64,000 nt of DNA, from the NCBI GenBank assembly GCA_902729315.2, contig LR746276.1:2310169-2374168 (forward strand), written 5' to 3'. Made by a program: the position numbers and the translations under genes. The number at the start of each line of letters is the position of its first letter. The stretch's first letter is position 1. The stretch is from Spirodela intermedia. Its lineage: Eukaryota > Streptophyta > Magnoliopsida > Alismatales > Araceae. Positions 1-12,844 of this stretch are shown here, piece after piece. A model generated the notes under the pieces. It was not told where the DNA came from. It saw nothing but the letters and a program-made list of their open reading frames with translations, and made no database searches.

Positions 1-213
1 CCACCTGTTCCTTCGCTCGTGATTCAGTGGCGGCAGCAGAAGCAGCAGCAGCGCAAGAAGGGCAGATCCGACTTCGTTTTCAAGGTGCAGAGCATCGTTT
101 GTTGGAGTTTGAGCGGAGGGGAAGGAAGGAAGGGGGCGGAATAGGCGGGGGAGGGGGTTGGCTCGGGGGATCCAAATTGTGTTCTTGGGTTTTCTCGGAT
201 CTCCTTACTTCGT
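1..213 (+). other. Visible part of the RVE-like leader/upstream region
   Basis: There is no ATG between base 1 and the chosen start at 214, so no upstream ORF is visible. The transcription start may lie within or before the window. The stretch is GC- and G-rich towards its end, and no TATA box was recognised. Confidence 0.5.
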
Positions 214-3200
214 ATGACTGTGGAAGGTGGCGGCCCAGTGGGCGGATTCCTGGTGGAACAACCGCAGCAGCAGCGCCAGGTCCAGCCGCCGCCGCCGCCG
301 CCGCCGCCGCCGCCCTCGCCGCCGGGGATGGCCCTCCTGGGCTACGGCTCGCTCACCCCGTCGGCCGCGGCTGTTAACGCCAACTCATCCACGGAAGATC
401 CAAGCAAGAAGATTAGGAAGCCGTACACCATAACCAAGTCCCGGGAGAGCTGGACGGAGCAGGAACATGATAAATTCCTTGAGGCGCTTCAGCTGTAGAG
501 CTCCTTTCCTTTTCCTTTTATTTTTCTCATGTCTGCACCTTTCGTTCTTCGTTAGAACGGTTTCACTTTCTGGGAATTTGGGTGGGTTGTAGACTTGTTA
601 ATTTATTTTGGGGGGGAAACGTCCAGCTATTACAGCTTTGAGGGTATCATCAAGTTGGGATTTGCTTTGTTGAGTTGCTTTCTTTATGAATTAGAGATTC
701 CTTAGTCTGGAGTCTGCTCCGATTCAAAGATGAATACTTTCCTGATTCTGATTTGGGTCATGGAGTAATCTCCCTGGGATTTTAATTAGACTTGGGGCTT
801 GCAATTGCGAATCACTTCGGCTCTGCTAGTGTAGATCGTCCCGCTTTTCAAGGTGGAAGTGAACAAGTAAAGATAGAGATAGGGTAGCAAGATGGAAACT
901 TCTGCTGCAAAGATTCCGATAGATGGATCAAGTAGTTCATTGTCATCATTAAAAAAATCTTTGATCACCATTTTTGTTAATATGTGGGATATTTAGGATC
1001 ATATGTGAGAAAAGCATATAAATTGAGCAATCACTTGGAGGATTGATAGTCTGTTGATATTTCATGATTCTTGGTAAAAGTCGGAGTAAAGCATCAATGA
1101 GATCTGTGGCAATGCAATTTTAGGGACAGCTCCTTTCGATGAGTATTTCTGCCATCATTATGGGCGTATTTATTTACCTCTCCCCAAAATTAGCGTATAT
1201 TATGTTTACCATACTAATTGAGCATAAAGATGAGTTTAAGCTCTTCCATGATGATTTGATTTAACCACATCAAATCTTCCCTCTAGTTATTGAAGCCCAA
1301 AATATTCACTATGAACTTTCTTAACATTGCTTACGGGCAAACAACAGAAATCAAAGAGAGGACCCTGAGTATTTGAAAATTATTTGAAAATTATTATCAT
1401 ATGAGTTGGAGAGATTGGGATGTTGCAAATGTTTATACCTCTTTCTGGGGTTGAGTTTTATCAAGGAATGAACTGAGCGCTGTTTTGGAGGGTTTCAAAG
1501 AAAACGGTATGGCTTGAAATCAAAGATACTGTCTCCTTGAGGGATGGCTGGAATTATGGCTATCTTTAACTGTCTTATGCTGTCTAAGACATTGAAGGAA
1601 GAGATTGATCTTTTTATTCTGTAGGTACTAGAGACTGCAATGAGGGAGCCATGTAGGTTTCTGAAAGCTAGTATGCTGAGAAAGATGACTAATTTACATT
1701 GGGAGAGTGTCCCAGCTGCTGGTGGCTAAATTAAACGGCTGAAAGAAAATTATGAAACATGAGTTCACAATTTTAGCTTTGGTTTCGAATTTCTATGCTT
1801 CCCTGGACTAGTGAGACAGTAGATCTACTTTGCTCTATCAGTGTATTTACATTTTAAATTGGCGTATTTGGGGTCTCATTTTTTCAAATCTTGTTATTTT
1901 AGCTTTGATCGTGATTGGAAGAAGATTGAGGCTTTTGTTGGCTCGAAGACAGTAATCCAGGTATGTCTCCTCTGGGTCAGACATGCAACCTACGGTAAAA
2001 TATGTTATTTTTGATTGACTATTCAAAAACACTGAAGGCTGTAGTATTTTATGTTGTAAAAGGGTTTGTTTCTGTTTTATGTTTTGTGTTCTCTGGTAGT
2101 CAACAAGTAGCATAGCAAAGAGGAATTATATTCTCCATATTATGATTGTCAGCAGCTAGTGCAGCTGCAGCTGCCTTTGATTTTTTCTTTATTTTTGTGT
2201 GCCGCAACTCGTTGAGGAGAAAATCAATAATAAGAATTTGCTTGGTGGACCTGAATGCCGATACATTATGAAGAGGCATTCTTTGGGTGATGGGGGGCTA
2301 TCAGGAGCTACTTGTGAGGAGTTGGACTGATTATAGAGGGAGGCAGGATCAAACATGACTAGTGTGATTACACAATTAAAAAAGACAGACGTGAATTGGC
2401 CAAATGGTAGATTGCTTAATGTTCCCAGAGCAGGAGACAAGGGATAGACGATAATACACGGAGGCACTGGATGGATCATAATAAGCAATGATGCTTGATG
2501 AAGAAGCAATCACCATATATATATATTAAGCAGAGTGTGTGATGGATTGGATGAGTGCTAGGAGAAGAAATATGCTATGATTGATGCATGTAGACCACTT
2601 ATCTAAGGAAGAAGAAATCAAGGAAATATAATGGGTTCTTTCCAGGTTTTTCACGATGGAAGATGGCTGGAAGCCATCTTCATCGGATGATCTGTTGCTT
2701 TATTGAAAGGGCAAGGCGTGGAGAGCTATTCTTGCCCTAACCAGAGTCAAAGAACTGGGCTGGATGGATTCCACATTATCTTCCTCCAGTCTTAAGGAAA
2801 ACCCGAGAAGTTAATGTGGATATCGTGGAGTTTTATAAGGAAGGAAATAAGGAAGCCCATCTTACCACTGAAACTGAGGAACGGAAGATAAGAGGTTTCA
2901 GGATTACAAACCTGTTGCCTTGGAAACTAGGGTTGTGGAGCGTCATCAAAAAGCATTTTGTAGTTCAGAGAGAGTGGCCAACAAAATGAAAAGTCGGAAT
3001 TAGAGTGCCTACTTATGGTGTGGGAAATTTATGAGAAATTGATTGTGGCTAATGGATGCATACGGGCTAAGAAGACCTAAGAGGGAAGTTCGGTTCTTTG
3101 GCTGGACCTTTTCGAGGCCTATGCAAAGCGAGATAAGAGACCTTTTACAAGTGCTAGATCAGATGATATTGGATGATGGATGAATTTGGTTGTCATATTT

Positions 3201-6200
3201 TTCTGCCATATTCGCTCTGCTGATTAATAAGGTGCCCAGAGGAGTCTTTTGTATCAGGAGAGAGTTCAGCCAAGGAGGCCGTTTGTTTCCTTTCCTGTTT
3301 TTTCGTTATCACTGAAATGCTTGCTAAATACGATAGAGAACAGGATTTGGAAAAATCAGGGGATTCTGGCCTTATGCACATTGCTTATTAGTGACACGTC
3401 ATCTATGTGCAGCTAACATCATTTTCTTCGTTCAACCAGAGGAGGCGCTGATGTATAAACTAGACTGATGTTAGAATTTTTCGTAGAGAAAGGGTGCTCT
3501 TGGTAATCTGTGATAATAGCTTGATTGTGGGATGGATGTAGAGAAAGAGGCGCCCCATGCTTTAAGGCAATGTATCATTAGAAAAAAATTCTATTTCGTA
3601 TTTGGGGATTGCACTTTGTTTATGTGCATCACCTACACAATCCTCGGATTGGAAAAAAATCGTAAGATTGAAGGATGGAAAAGAAAACTATTCTTCATTT
3701 GGTCATAGATTACCGTAATCTGTGGCCGTTCTGTCAACTTAACAACTTTTTGCTTATCCATGTTCGGGATTCCAACACAACTGTTGGGAAGCTATAGTGT
3801 GAGATTTACTGACTATCGCAACAACTGTCTTCAAATTGAGAGATACTATACAGACTACTAATATGTTGAACGTGGGTATTGACATTTATATAGCAAATGT
3901 CTGGAAGGCAATTCTGGAAAGATGTGTTCTGGAACTTCAGCTTCTTAGGAACATCTTCATTTACTATATCGGTCTGTTGAAGATAACTCTGCACTGGTGG
4001 CATAATTTTATGATACTTGGGTAGAGAAAGGTAAATGGCCCTCGACTTTTTTAAAGCAACTTTGGGGAGGAAGAGGTTAACGACGTGAAGAATCTCTCAG
4101 GTTTTTGTCAATAGACACATTACCATTGGGAGAGTGCAAGTTCATAGGGGTGAAAATGACAATGACAATGAGGGCCAAAAGTTCATTGGGATTGGCATTG
4201 CGTATGACTGCCCATTGGTGACTGAAATGATGGCTTATTGTAAACGAACCCTTTGAACAAACATGTAACCAGAGGAGCAATTGGACATGCCAGAAGCAAA
4301 GCCATTTTCTGAAGATATTAATTAGTGATTCTAACATAATGAGAGGGTGAGCCATGGTTCCATCCTGGTTTGAGATGATTGTACTTCGCTTTGGGAATCT
4401 GGGTGTTTAATATTGTTTTTTCCCCTTGTGGTCTGTAGAGCTGCTGGATTACATGCTTTGTTGGAGACCTCATTGATACTATATGTGCTGTTCCCTGTTT
4501 CTTTCTTTGAATTTTGATAAACTTGATGATCCCGTTCAATCAGGGCCATGAATTCTTTGGTGAATAAAAGAGAGGTTCTTCAGTTTTGGTGAAGGCTTTT
4601 TCTGGGTCGTTTCTGATTTGACTTTTTTGTATAAACAGAAAGGTAAACACCAGGGCATTAGTTCGGCAGTATTGAGATTATGTATGATAATATTGGTGTT
4701 GATTGATATTTTTTGGATGGATTAGATTGAACTTAGAAGGAGTCTTCCATTTTGTAATAAACGAAACTGTTGAAATATTGTGACACGACATAAGGATTGT
4801 GCTGAAAGAAAGGATGGTCCTAAAACGGAAACAATGTTATGTGCGAAGCAATAAATACAGAGGACAATTGTGACATCCATATTGACTGTATCACTGGCTA
4901 GTGAATAATTGGACCCGTTTTTCCTGAGTAGCATCATGTAATTGTTTTTGTCTAAGTAATCGTTATTTTCTAATATCTTCCCTCTGAACCGCGAAAATTG
5001 TGTACGATTCCTTTTCATGTAAGCTACTCTTACAGAGTTAGATTTCCACAGATTAGAAGCCATGCACAGAAATATTTTCTGAAGGTTCAGAAGAACGGGA
5101 CAAGTGAACATGTACCACCACCTCGCCCCAAGCGTAAAGCAGCACACCCCTATCCTCAAAAAGCCTCTAAAAACGGTAAACGATTGAACATTTATTTATT
5201 TTACTGTTATGTTTTTCTGTAAACTTTGTTGACTTCAAATTTTGGAAAATTTCCAGCTCCATTATTGTCCCAAGGCAGCCGACCGTTTCAAGCATCTTGC
5301 TTGCTAGAACCAAACTCTGCTACAAGGATGGATTCATCATCTGTGTTGAGGAGCTCTGGCACTGGAACAACAGTTGCATCATGGTCTCATAGTACTTCTG
5401 TTCCACCACTTAGCGCATCAAACCTAACCAAAGGTTCTTGTTATTTTGTTTATTTCCAATGAGTATGGATGATATCACTTCAAGAATTCTGACTTGAGAA
5501 ATGCCTTTCCAGATGATGCTCGTCTTGGGGGATCTGCTGTTGTTAATAATTGCTGTTCAAGTAGCACCGAAAGCCCTTCTGGGACATGGCCGATTTCTGA
5601 TACAACTGTTCAACAAAATCACATGGCTTCACTTCGTGGTAAGTTTTCATTTTCACTGTAATACACATCCATATCTGTATACCACTGCAGTTGAGGATAC
5701 CAAAGAAATGTTATGCAATTACTTCGTGCATAATATTTAAGCTTTCAGGAATAAGAATTCTATCGACACTAAGTTAACATCGAAAGGTTTTTTGGCCAAA
5801 CATTCTTTTACAGGTCGATGGCACCACAACTTCTGTTTTTCTCGTAGGTTGATGAACGAGCATGAATTGTTCCATTTAAAATCTTGAGGTTGTTGTCAAC
5901 TACTAATGAGCTGATCCTTCTATATTTAATTCTGGGTTTTCCTGGAAAAGCTTTATTAATGCTTCCTTCTCTTTTGTTAAATTTCCTGGGAAGATAAGTG
6001 TGGGCTTAAGTGTGTTGCCAATTTGATCAACAATCTACCTCTACTCGGAGGGCATTTAATCGTTGGATGATAATATATTTATATATTCTTTCCTTCTATG
6101 TAAGCTTAATCGTTGAACGATAGGAAGAGAACTGTCACCATTACGGAGTAACTTCATTAATGGGCTTTGATGCACGAATCCAAACCTCTGGACAGGACAT

Positions 6201-8284
6201 GTAGAGCACTCAGACTTCCGATGCCCCCATGTTTAATGGGTAAACCAGGGCATATGCACTCTGTGCTATATGGGCCAGTGTTGATTCTTATGTGGTGTTT
6301 TGATTGAAGAAGAAGTGTTATATTATACCCCAGCCCTAAATATAATTCCCTTTGGACTGGAGTAAGGTCGCAGCTGAAAAGCACATGTTCTGATGTGATA
6401 GTTCTTCCTTGTCTTCTCCTGTAAGAGCTCTTCTGAGCTCTACTCCAAGATAGTTCTTCCTCCCTGCATGCACAGATGTCTACCCATTTGTTCACAACCA
6501 ACAGAAATAACATGTTGGAGACATTTGCAATGCTTAGGCGTCCTAACCATGTTTCCTTAGAATATGTTACCCTCCCCGTTTCCTCTTCCTTTGTTGAGGG
6601 CTTTCTAAACCTATTTTCTGCTCTCAAATGCTCTCCTCCATAAGGAAGAGCATTTTTGTGATTCGTCTGGCTGATTTCTTGTTTCCTCTTTGAGAAGGGG
6701 GAAGGTGTCAGGTTCGTGAAAAAAAAAAGAGTGGCTTTAATAGATTTGGAAATTTCTGTTTTTTCTTTTACCCAAATAAAAATCAGTCATTCGAGACAGT
6801 CAGTTCTTACCTGGATCAAGATCTGATCCAGATAACCTTGGATTGATCCTTTTTTGACTGGTCTTACTTGTAGTTGACTCCTATGAATATCCCAGCTGTC
6901 CCATTCACTGGTTTTTCATTTCCATGGCGTGTTATATATATTTTTGGTTTTGCAGTGATGCCAGACTTCGTTGAAGTGTATAGCTTCATTGGAAGTGTGT
7001 TCGACCCAAACACAAGTGGTCACTTGCAGAAACTAAAGGAGATGGATCCGATTGACGTGGAAACTGTAAGTAATGAATACTTTTGAGTTTATTCACTGCA
7101 AAACTTCGTTCTCTACTCTGCATAAGATGTTGAATGGACATGGCCTTTCTGCCAGCAGGTTGGCGATTCCATTGCACGATTTTCTGCCAACATTCCCCCA
7201 CCCCTCCCCATACCTACCCCGTTAGGTTCCTCTGAAGTCCCTCCCCTTCCTCATGGCAACTCAACTTTCACTGTTCTTTCATGAGCAACACACCTCACCC
7301 GAATTTCCTCCCCATTAGCTTATAGGCTTATATGCGCATTACACACTCTCCCATCCCCTCCCCTTTACCAACTATCCATCTTCAAATTTTAACGAGGCTG
7401 CTCATGCCAAATGCTCATAAATCCTCAAAACTTTCGCAAAGAAATAACAGGTTTTCAGCGGGATAGAATTGACAAGGTTTAACATTAATAAATATGAAGA
7501 TAGATAGCCGGGTGGGGGTAGTACTGATGCGCTCTACCTGCGCTGTGGCATTTGGTGGAAACGGAATCGATATACGCTCTGCTCCCAACAACCTGAATGA
7601 TGACTAGCTTTATTGCCATCGCTTACATCTTATTTTTATTAGTCATATAGTCATAATGGAATTTATTGACTTACACAGTGATATTTCTTATGTTGAGATT
7701 GAACACTCTCTTGATCTCTCTCTCTTAACCAATTTGTCTGTGCTCAGATATAGTATTTTATTTTTGACACATTTTTAGATTAATTATGATCCTAAGGACT
7801 TACACATTTTTAGATATAGTATTTTTAGTATCTCTCTCTAGATTCCTTCCGTTTGGTTTTCCTGTGTGGATAAGGTGGCACTCCAGGGGAGAATTTCTAA
7901 ACGCGTTGTCATTTTCTTATCCAGGTGATGCTGCTTATGAAAAACTTGTCGGTCAACTTGACAAGCCCTGATTTTGAGGATCATGTAAGTGTTCTTTCCC
8001 ATTTAACTCGTGGGGATATCTTTCCTCATGGTTTGGGTTTCAGTAGTCTTTGTCTAAATCACTCCAGTGGCAGCTCCATGGGAAATCACGTTGCTTATTT
8101 CCACGATCAAATATTTTGTTTACGTTTTGTGTTCATGTGACTTTGCGTGGTCTTCTGGTCTTCCTTCAGATGCTAGTCCAAATGTGTCAATTCTTCTTTT
8201 GGCCATTCTTTTACTCCTTATGGGCTGTTCTTCCTCAAGATGAGAGGGAACCTGGTTGATCCTCCTTTCCCCTTCTACCTTTTG

Positions 8285-8327
<43 letters not shown>

Positions 8328-8826
8328 TCTCTCTCTCTCTGTCTTTTCCCTTCTCCCATCATTCTTATTTTCTGATTATTTCTTTATCTCTCACCTCATT
8401 GGTTCTTCTCCCCTCCCCATCTGTCACCGCAGCTTTGCCTCTTTTGGAGAAAAAAAAAAAAAAAAAAAAAAAAGGACCAGGCAGGCTGCCGCTAAACAGC
8501 TACCATCTTCACATAATAAATTCATCTCTTGTTCACTAATTGTGAAGGCTTATTTAATGGTTGTGAGATAAAATGAGCCCGTTTATACAACCAATTTAAA
8601 TCTTTTGTTCATTTCAAGCAGAGGAGATTGCTGTCTTCATATGACGCCAGCCACGATGAGATCAAACCCTGCGGGGTGAAAGACGCTCTCCAAGCCAACG
8701 ACCCCATGAATGTCCCTTTCATGTAAGACGATGAGGATGGCTGCTCTCTGATCCCTCTTCCTCTTTCTATCTGGTTATTTATTTCTTGCTCATTAATTCT
8801 GCAGGGCCAAGGGCGAATCATCATAA
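214..8826 (+). CDS. RVE6/8-like: REVEILLE6/8-like MYB-like (SHAQKYF) clock transcription factor
   Basis: Coding exons: 214-494, 1903-1960, 5052-5175, 5257-5433, 5513-5638, 6956-7065, 7925-7984, 8622-8722 and 8805-8826. All junctions are GT-AG and in phase, giving 352 residues. The start is the first ATG of the leader. Residues 24-37 are proline-rich, encoded by a CCG run. A single MYB-like repeat spans about 76-123 ([12 protein letters not shown], then [12 protein letters not shown]) and ends in SHAQKYF at 116-122, the hallmark of the CCA1/LHY/RVE family. Residues 257-320 form the conserved C-terminal block of the RVE4/6/8 (LCL) subgroup ([16 protein letters not shown], then [18 protein letters not shown]). 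In that subgroup the proteins are nuclear, bind evening elements and activate evening clock genes, recruiting LNK coactivators. Which paralogue this is cannot be told from sequence alone. Intron 2 is 3.1 kb and holds a LINE relic. If the last intron is retained, the protein stops at the end of exon 8 with 346 residues. Confidence 0.93.
2620..3870 (+). mobile_element. Decayed LINE (non-LTR) reverse-transcriptase relic in RVE intron 2
   Basis: In shifting + strand frames, short peptides match the order of plant LINE reverse transcriptase. [11 protein letters not shown] at about 2760 corresponds to the GPDGF..FFQ block, [17 protein letters not shown] at about 2815 to the helix before LIPK, and QDYKPVAL at about 2900, then VANKMKSR at about 2970, to the DYRPISL..VLANRMK block. 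Stops and frameshifts interrupt all of it, so it cannot code. The ends are not defined: no poly-A tail or target-site duplication was located. It lies in the same orientation as the host gene. Confidence 0.45.
8288..8340. repeat. (CT)n microsatellite in RVE intron 7
   Basis: About 50 bp of CT dinucleotides with one CCCT interruption. A 24-base A run follows 110 bp downstream at about 8450-8473. Both lie in the intron before exon 8. Confidence 0.9.
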
Positions 8827-9744
8827 ATATCTGAGAATGGAAATCCCCAAGGTAATCAAATCCTTTGCACTCTTTGGCATGGCCCAGATCGGACACACCA
8901 CAATGAGTCGTACAGGATCTGGAGCCCTGCCTGCCTGCCTGCCTTTCCATGGGCTGTACCTTATATTTTGACCGCCATTAAAGAGGTCTAAAAAAGCATG
9001 CTTCCATGGAGTGAGTCGCCTCCTGTACAGGTAGTGTTCACAGGATGTTACTACGTTCTTCCCTAATTCTGGCTGCCTGATTTGTTGTGAAGAGCTCAGC
9101 TGTTGTGGGTAGATCTCAGAAGAAGCTCAGCTGCTGTAGCTCGCCCCCCTGTAAATTCTAGCTCCCAGTGTTTGATGAGGATCCATAAGAGGCTGTATCT
9201 ATGTAGGCTGTGTAATCTCCACTGTTGCGATCTTATTTTCCCTCAATAAGTTTGGTCAACCCACTACCTCTTGAGATTTCCACGTCGTCGAGATTCGCGA
9301 TCTTCTTCATCTTCATCTTTCTTCCTTCTCTGGGTGATTTCCGATTCTGCAAGATCTTCCACCAGCGTTGACCACAGAGCCGTGATGAGTTCGTCTCACT
9401 TATTCATTGTTGTCGTCTGCTCTGAGTTCGTCACCCTTTTCTTTAATTGGTAAAAAGGGTTTTTTTTTAATTTGATCACCAGGGAAATTGTCCAAATAAG
9501 GAGTAATAATCTGGTTTTGATGGATTGACCCGCTGCCACCTAACTGGTTAATTGAAGCATTATTTTAATAAAAAGTCGTCTTTTTCTCGTGGGCGTTCTA
9601 TTATCGTAAGATAATAAGGACGGCGCCTCTTCGTCATCGCTGTGCTGATTTGAAAACAACGCCAGCTTTCCACGAGGACGACGGGGAACTAAATAAATAT
9701 AGAGAGAGACCCCACGATGGAGCGCGCATGGGGTTTTGTTAATC

Positions 9745-9780
<36 letters not shown>

Positions 9781-10875
9781 ACAAAGAAAATTCCTCTTTT
9801 TCTGTTGAATGTGGAGCTGACGAAGAACCTGGAGCACAGGGCTCGTTAATGGGTAATGAAGATCATCCGCCGTCAAGGGCGAACGGACCAAATCGATCAA
9901 TAACATCAGAATCTAGTAATTACCAATTGAGCCGAGTACTCTCTCTCTCTTTCTCTCTCTCTGCACAGTAAAATTTTATAGAAGGGGCTTCTAGAAAAAG
10001 GCACTGGAAGCCCCGTTGAGGAGAAAGGGAGGCGACACGCGGCTCTGTGTTGCTCCACGTCAACACGGAGTCAACCACCGAAGAACGCATCGACCGGGCG
10101 ACGACGTCGACGTGGAGCCGCCGCCGCCACCCGCTCATCACCGGAGAGATAGAGAGAGGGAGAGGAGCCCAAGAGGCGACGCGTGGTGCGTGGACCGGCG
10201 ACGGCCGCGTTGATCGCCTCCGCCGCCGCCCCATTCCCGAAGCCTCTCGAATCTCCAGACTACGCTTTTCCCGACAGCGATGTGGAGAGAGAGAGGGAGA
10301 GAGAGCTGGGATTTGGTTCTCTAGACGGTCGAGCTCATCGAACATATCAGACTTTCGCTATCGGAATTCATTTGGTTCGTTTGCTTCGGCTTCCAAATCC
10401 TACTCCCGAAATCAGGATCAGGATTACGAAGCCTTCTGGTTCTAGCTCTCTCTCCCGAAATTAGTGATTTTCTAGACGTACAGATTGCATACACTATCAG
10501 CTTCATCTGGCAAGAACATCAGACGGAAAACCGATGCCGGGACGAGGATTCTGGTTCTAGCACTCTCCGAAGACCTCCTTCGTTCTTCAGAGTCGTGGCG
10601 GCGAGAAGGGGATCGGATTCCGGCGACCTGGAACGGTGTGCATGGTTGGATCTAAATTCACAGTGATTCATTGCATTGGGTTGCCTCCATGCAGAGTAAT
10701 TAATAATCTCAACGGATGGAAGATGATATGTTACAGAGCAGAAGGCTCCCCTCTACACTTTGCCCCCCGCCCCTCCCCCCCCCTCCGCCGTGACGGCGCT
10801 CCTCCTCCCTGCTCTCCCATTTCCTACCTGCAAATAAATACCTCCTTCTCGAAAGGGGGAGACGAGCCGCCGGGG
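8827..10875. other. Tail-to-tail region between RVE-like and BCH genes
   Basis: The first 400 bp or so should be the 3' UTR of the RVE-like gene. From 9260 to 10700 the sequence holds a (GA)n tract at 9746-9779, shorter CT/GA tracts at 9940-9962 and 10150-10310, and a GC-rich stretch at about 10020-10260. ORFs there run on both strands, but I recognise no protein, no splice pattern and no consistent coding frame. Confidence 0.6.
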
Positions 10876-12588
10876 TCACCTCCCGCCGGCGTTGTTGCCG
10901 TTCTGGGAGACGACGCTGCTGAGCTTCATCCTCCGGTTGATCTCCTTCTCTAGCTCTTCGGCGCCGCCCACCTCCTCCAACTCCTGCCGACATCAATCGT
11001 CAGTCTCGATCACACCCGCCCTCACCATCACCCATCAGAGAGATTTCTAGAGTTAGCCTTCTTAAAAACTGCGAAACCCCCTCCCCTCACCCCCAACAAA
11101 TTAATAACTGCGCAAGGACTTATGTGCAAAAAAGAGGACAGGTTCCTGTTACCTTCGGGCCGAGGAAGAGGCCGTACGGCACCCCTTCGAACTTCTCCGA
11201 GTGGTGTATCTGGACAAGAAACCGGCGCCACGTAAGCATGTTAACTGGCAGGTGGCGGTAAGCAGGCGGGGGAGAACGAAACCTGATGGGCTGCCGCAAC
11301 CTTGCGCAGATATGGCACGTCAGCGATTGGCCCTACGGGGAACCGGCGGTGCACCAGCCCGTCGTGGACGAACATGTAGGCCATGCCGAATAGCGTAATC
11401 CCGAGGCCCTGTAAGAACGCGACACGTGTATGCATCAGCTACCACACTAAATTTAAAACTAAAAAAAAAAAAATTAAAAGAAGGAATTAGGAATGCATTA
11501 TGAAGGATTTGGGATAAAAATAGTAAAGATCAAGAGATGAAGAATGGATTAACGTTAGGGCCGGTGGGGAAAATGGGGGACTGACGGCGCCGAAGCAGAG
11601 GCCGGGGAGGAGGCCGCGGTGGAAAAAGCCGTAGGAGAGGAGGGAGATGGCGGGGACGGCGTTGACGACGGCGAAGACGTCGTTGAGCTCGAAGGGGCCG
11701 TCCCTCGGGCGGTGATGGGACTCGTGCATCTCCCACAACGACGCGTGCCACAGCGACCGATGCGCCCACCGCGCCCAGAACTCCATCCCCACCTGCGCAG
11801 GCGAGATTTCCCACTCCATTTCGTCAGTTCGGATCGATTGATGGCTGCTTCGCCGCGGCCAGCGGTGGAGGCGGCGGAGGAGGAGAAAGGAGGCGGAGGG
11901 ACTCACGGCGGCGCCGACGGAGAGGCAGAAGGTGCCGAACATTTCCGAGAAGGGAACCTCGGCGCCCTGTACAGATTCGGGAGGAGCGTTTAATCAGTCT
12001 CGGATTAGAAAGTTCAGGCTTCTGTAATGGATTAGAGAGGAGAGGAGGAGAGAGGAGGATAAGAGGTACCTCCATCTGATAAGAGAAGCGGTAGTAGACA
12101 GCAGCGATGGCCATGGAGGTGATCCCGAGGCTCGACATTACGGCGGCCACGAGGTAGGTCTGACGCTCCGCCTTCTTCCTCGCCTGCCGCTCCGCCGCCC
12201 GCGCCGCCGACGCCCCCAGAGCGAGCGCCTCCTCGAACTGGATCTCGCTCGTCGTCGTCATCGCTTCGCCTTCTGATTCGGCCGCCGCCACCTCCTCCTC
12301 CGCCGGCGCCACCGCCCCCTCCACCTGCCTTCTGTCGTCCGCCAAGACGAAGCAGAGCGTCACCGCCTTCCGCCTCTTTGTCCTGAGATGAAGCGGATGC
12401 GCCATGCTCACGCCGCCGTCGCCGGTGCGGTGGCAGCGGCCGAGAACGGCGAAGGGGAGCGGGTCGAAGAAGGAGAGGAAATTGCTCTGCTGCCTCGGCG
12501 GCGCCTCCGCCGGAGCGCAGCCCCTGCCGCCGCAGAGCTTGCGGATGCTCAAGGTCGTCGTCGCCGCAGAGGAGATGCTCGCGGCCAT
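10876..12588 (-). CDS. BCH: Beta-carotene 3-hydroxylase, non-haem di-iron, plastid
   Basis: Exons, in transcript order: 12070-12588, 11907-11966, 11586-11792, 11283-11408, 11153-11209 and 10876-10983. All introns are phase 0 GT-AG, giving 358 residues. MAASISSA is the first ATG of an upstream-open frame and begins a Ser/Ala/Arg-rich stretch that looks like a plastid transit peptide. The enzyme adds 3-hydroxyls to the beta-rings of carotenes, making beta-cryptoxanthin and zeaxanthin in the xanthophyll pathway. All four histidine boxes of the family are present: HRSLWH 204-209, HESHH 216-220, HDGLVH 277-282 and HQIHH 303-307. Around them are the family blocks GPFELNDVFAVVNAVPAI and RRFPVGPIADVPYLRK. 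Exon 1 is very GC-rich. The region before the catalytic part is longer than usual because of low-complexity Glu/Ala/Arg sequence at about 85-145. Confidence 0.95.
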
Positions 12589-12844
12589 GGCTCCCTCCTG
12601 CGCCGCCCAACTGCAAAACCTAATCCTCCCCTTCTTCTGCCCTCCTCGCCGTCGAAACCAGAGGCACTGGAGGGAGGAAGAAGAGACTGAACGCCGGCTC
12701 AAACCTCGTCCACAAGACACGGCTTTAAGAGGGAGAAACCATGGGGGTTTTTTGCAGATAACCCCTTATGAATCCACTTATATTATCCTCGACCTCAGAG
12801 TATTATAATATCTACTTACTCCTAATTGCCAGTTGACTATAAAC
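12589..12844 (-). promoter_or_regulatory. Upstream region of the BCH gene
   Basis: This interval lies between the BCH start codon and the first copy of the tandem repeat. It contains the 5' leader and proximal promoter. I could not pick a convincing TATA box or transcription start. Confidence 0.4.

Noticed and set aside
8120-8539. ORFs with long Arg-Glu or Ser-Leu repeats
   Set aside because: Translations of the (CT)n microsatellite in an RVE intron.
11619-12808. Long + strand and second minus-frame ORFs over BCH exons
   Set aside because: They are open only because the exons are GC-rich; translations are low-complexity Arg/Gly/Ala.
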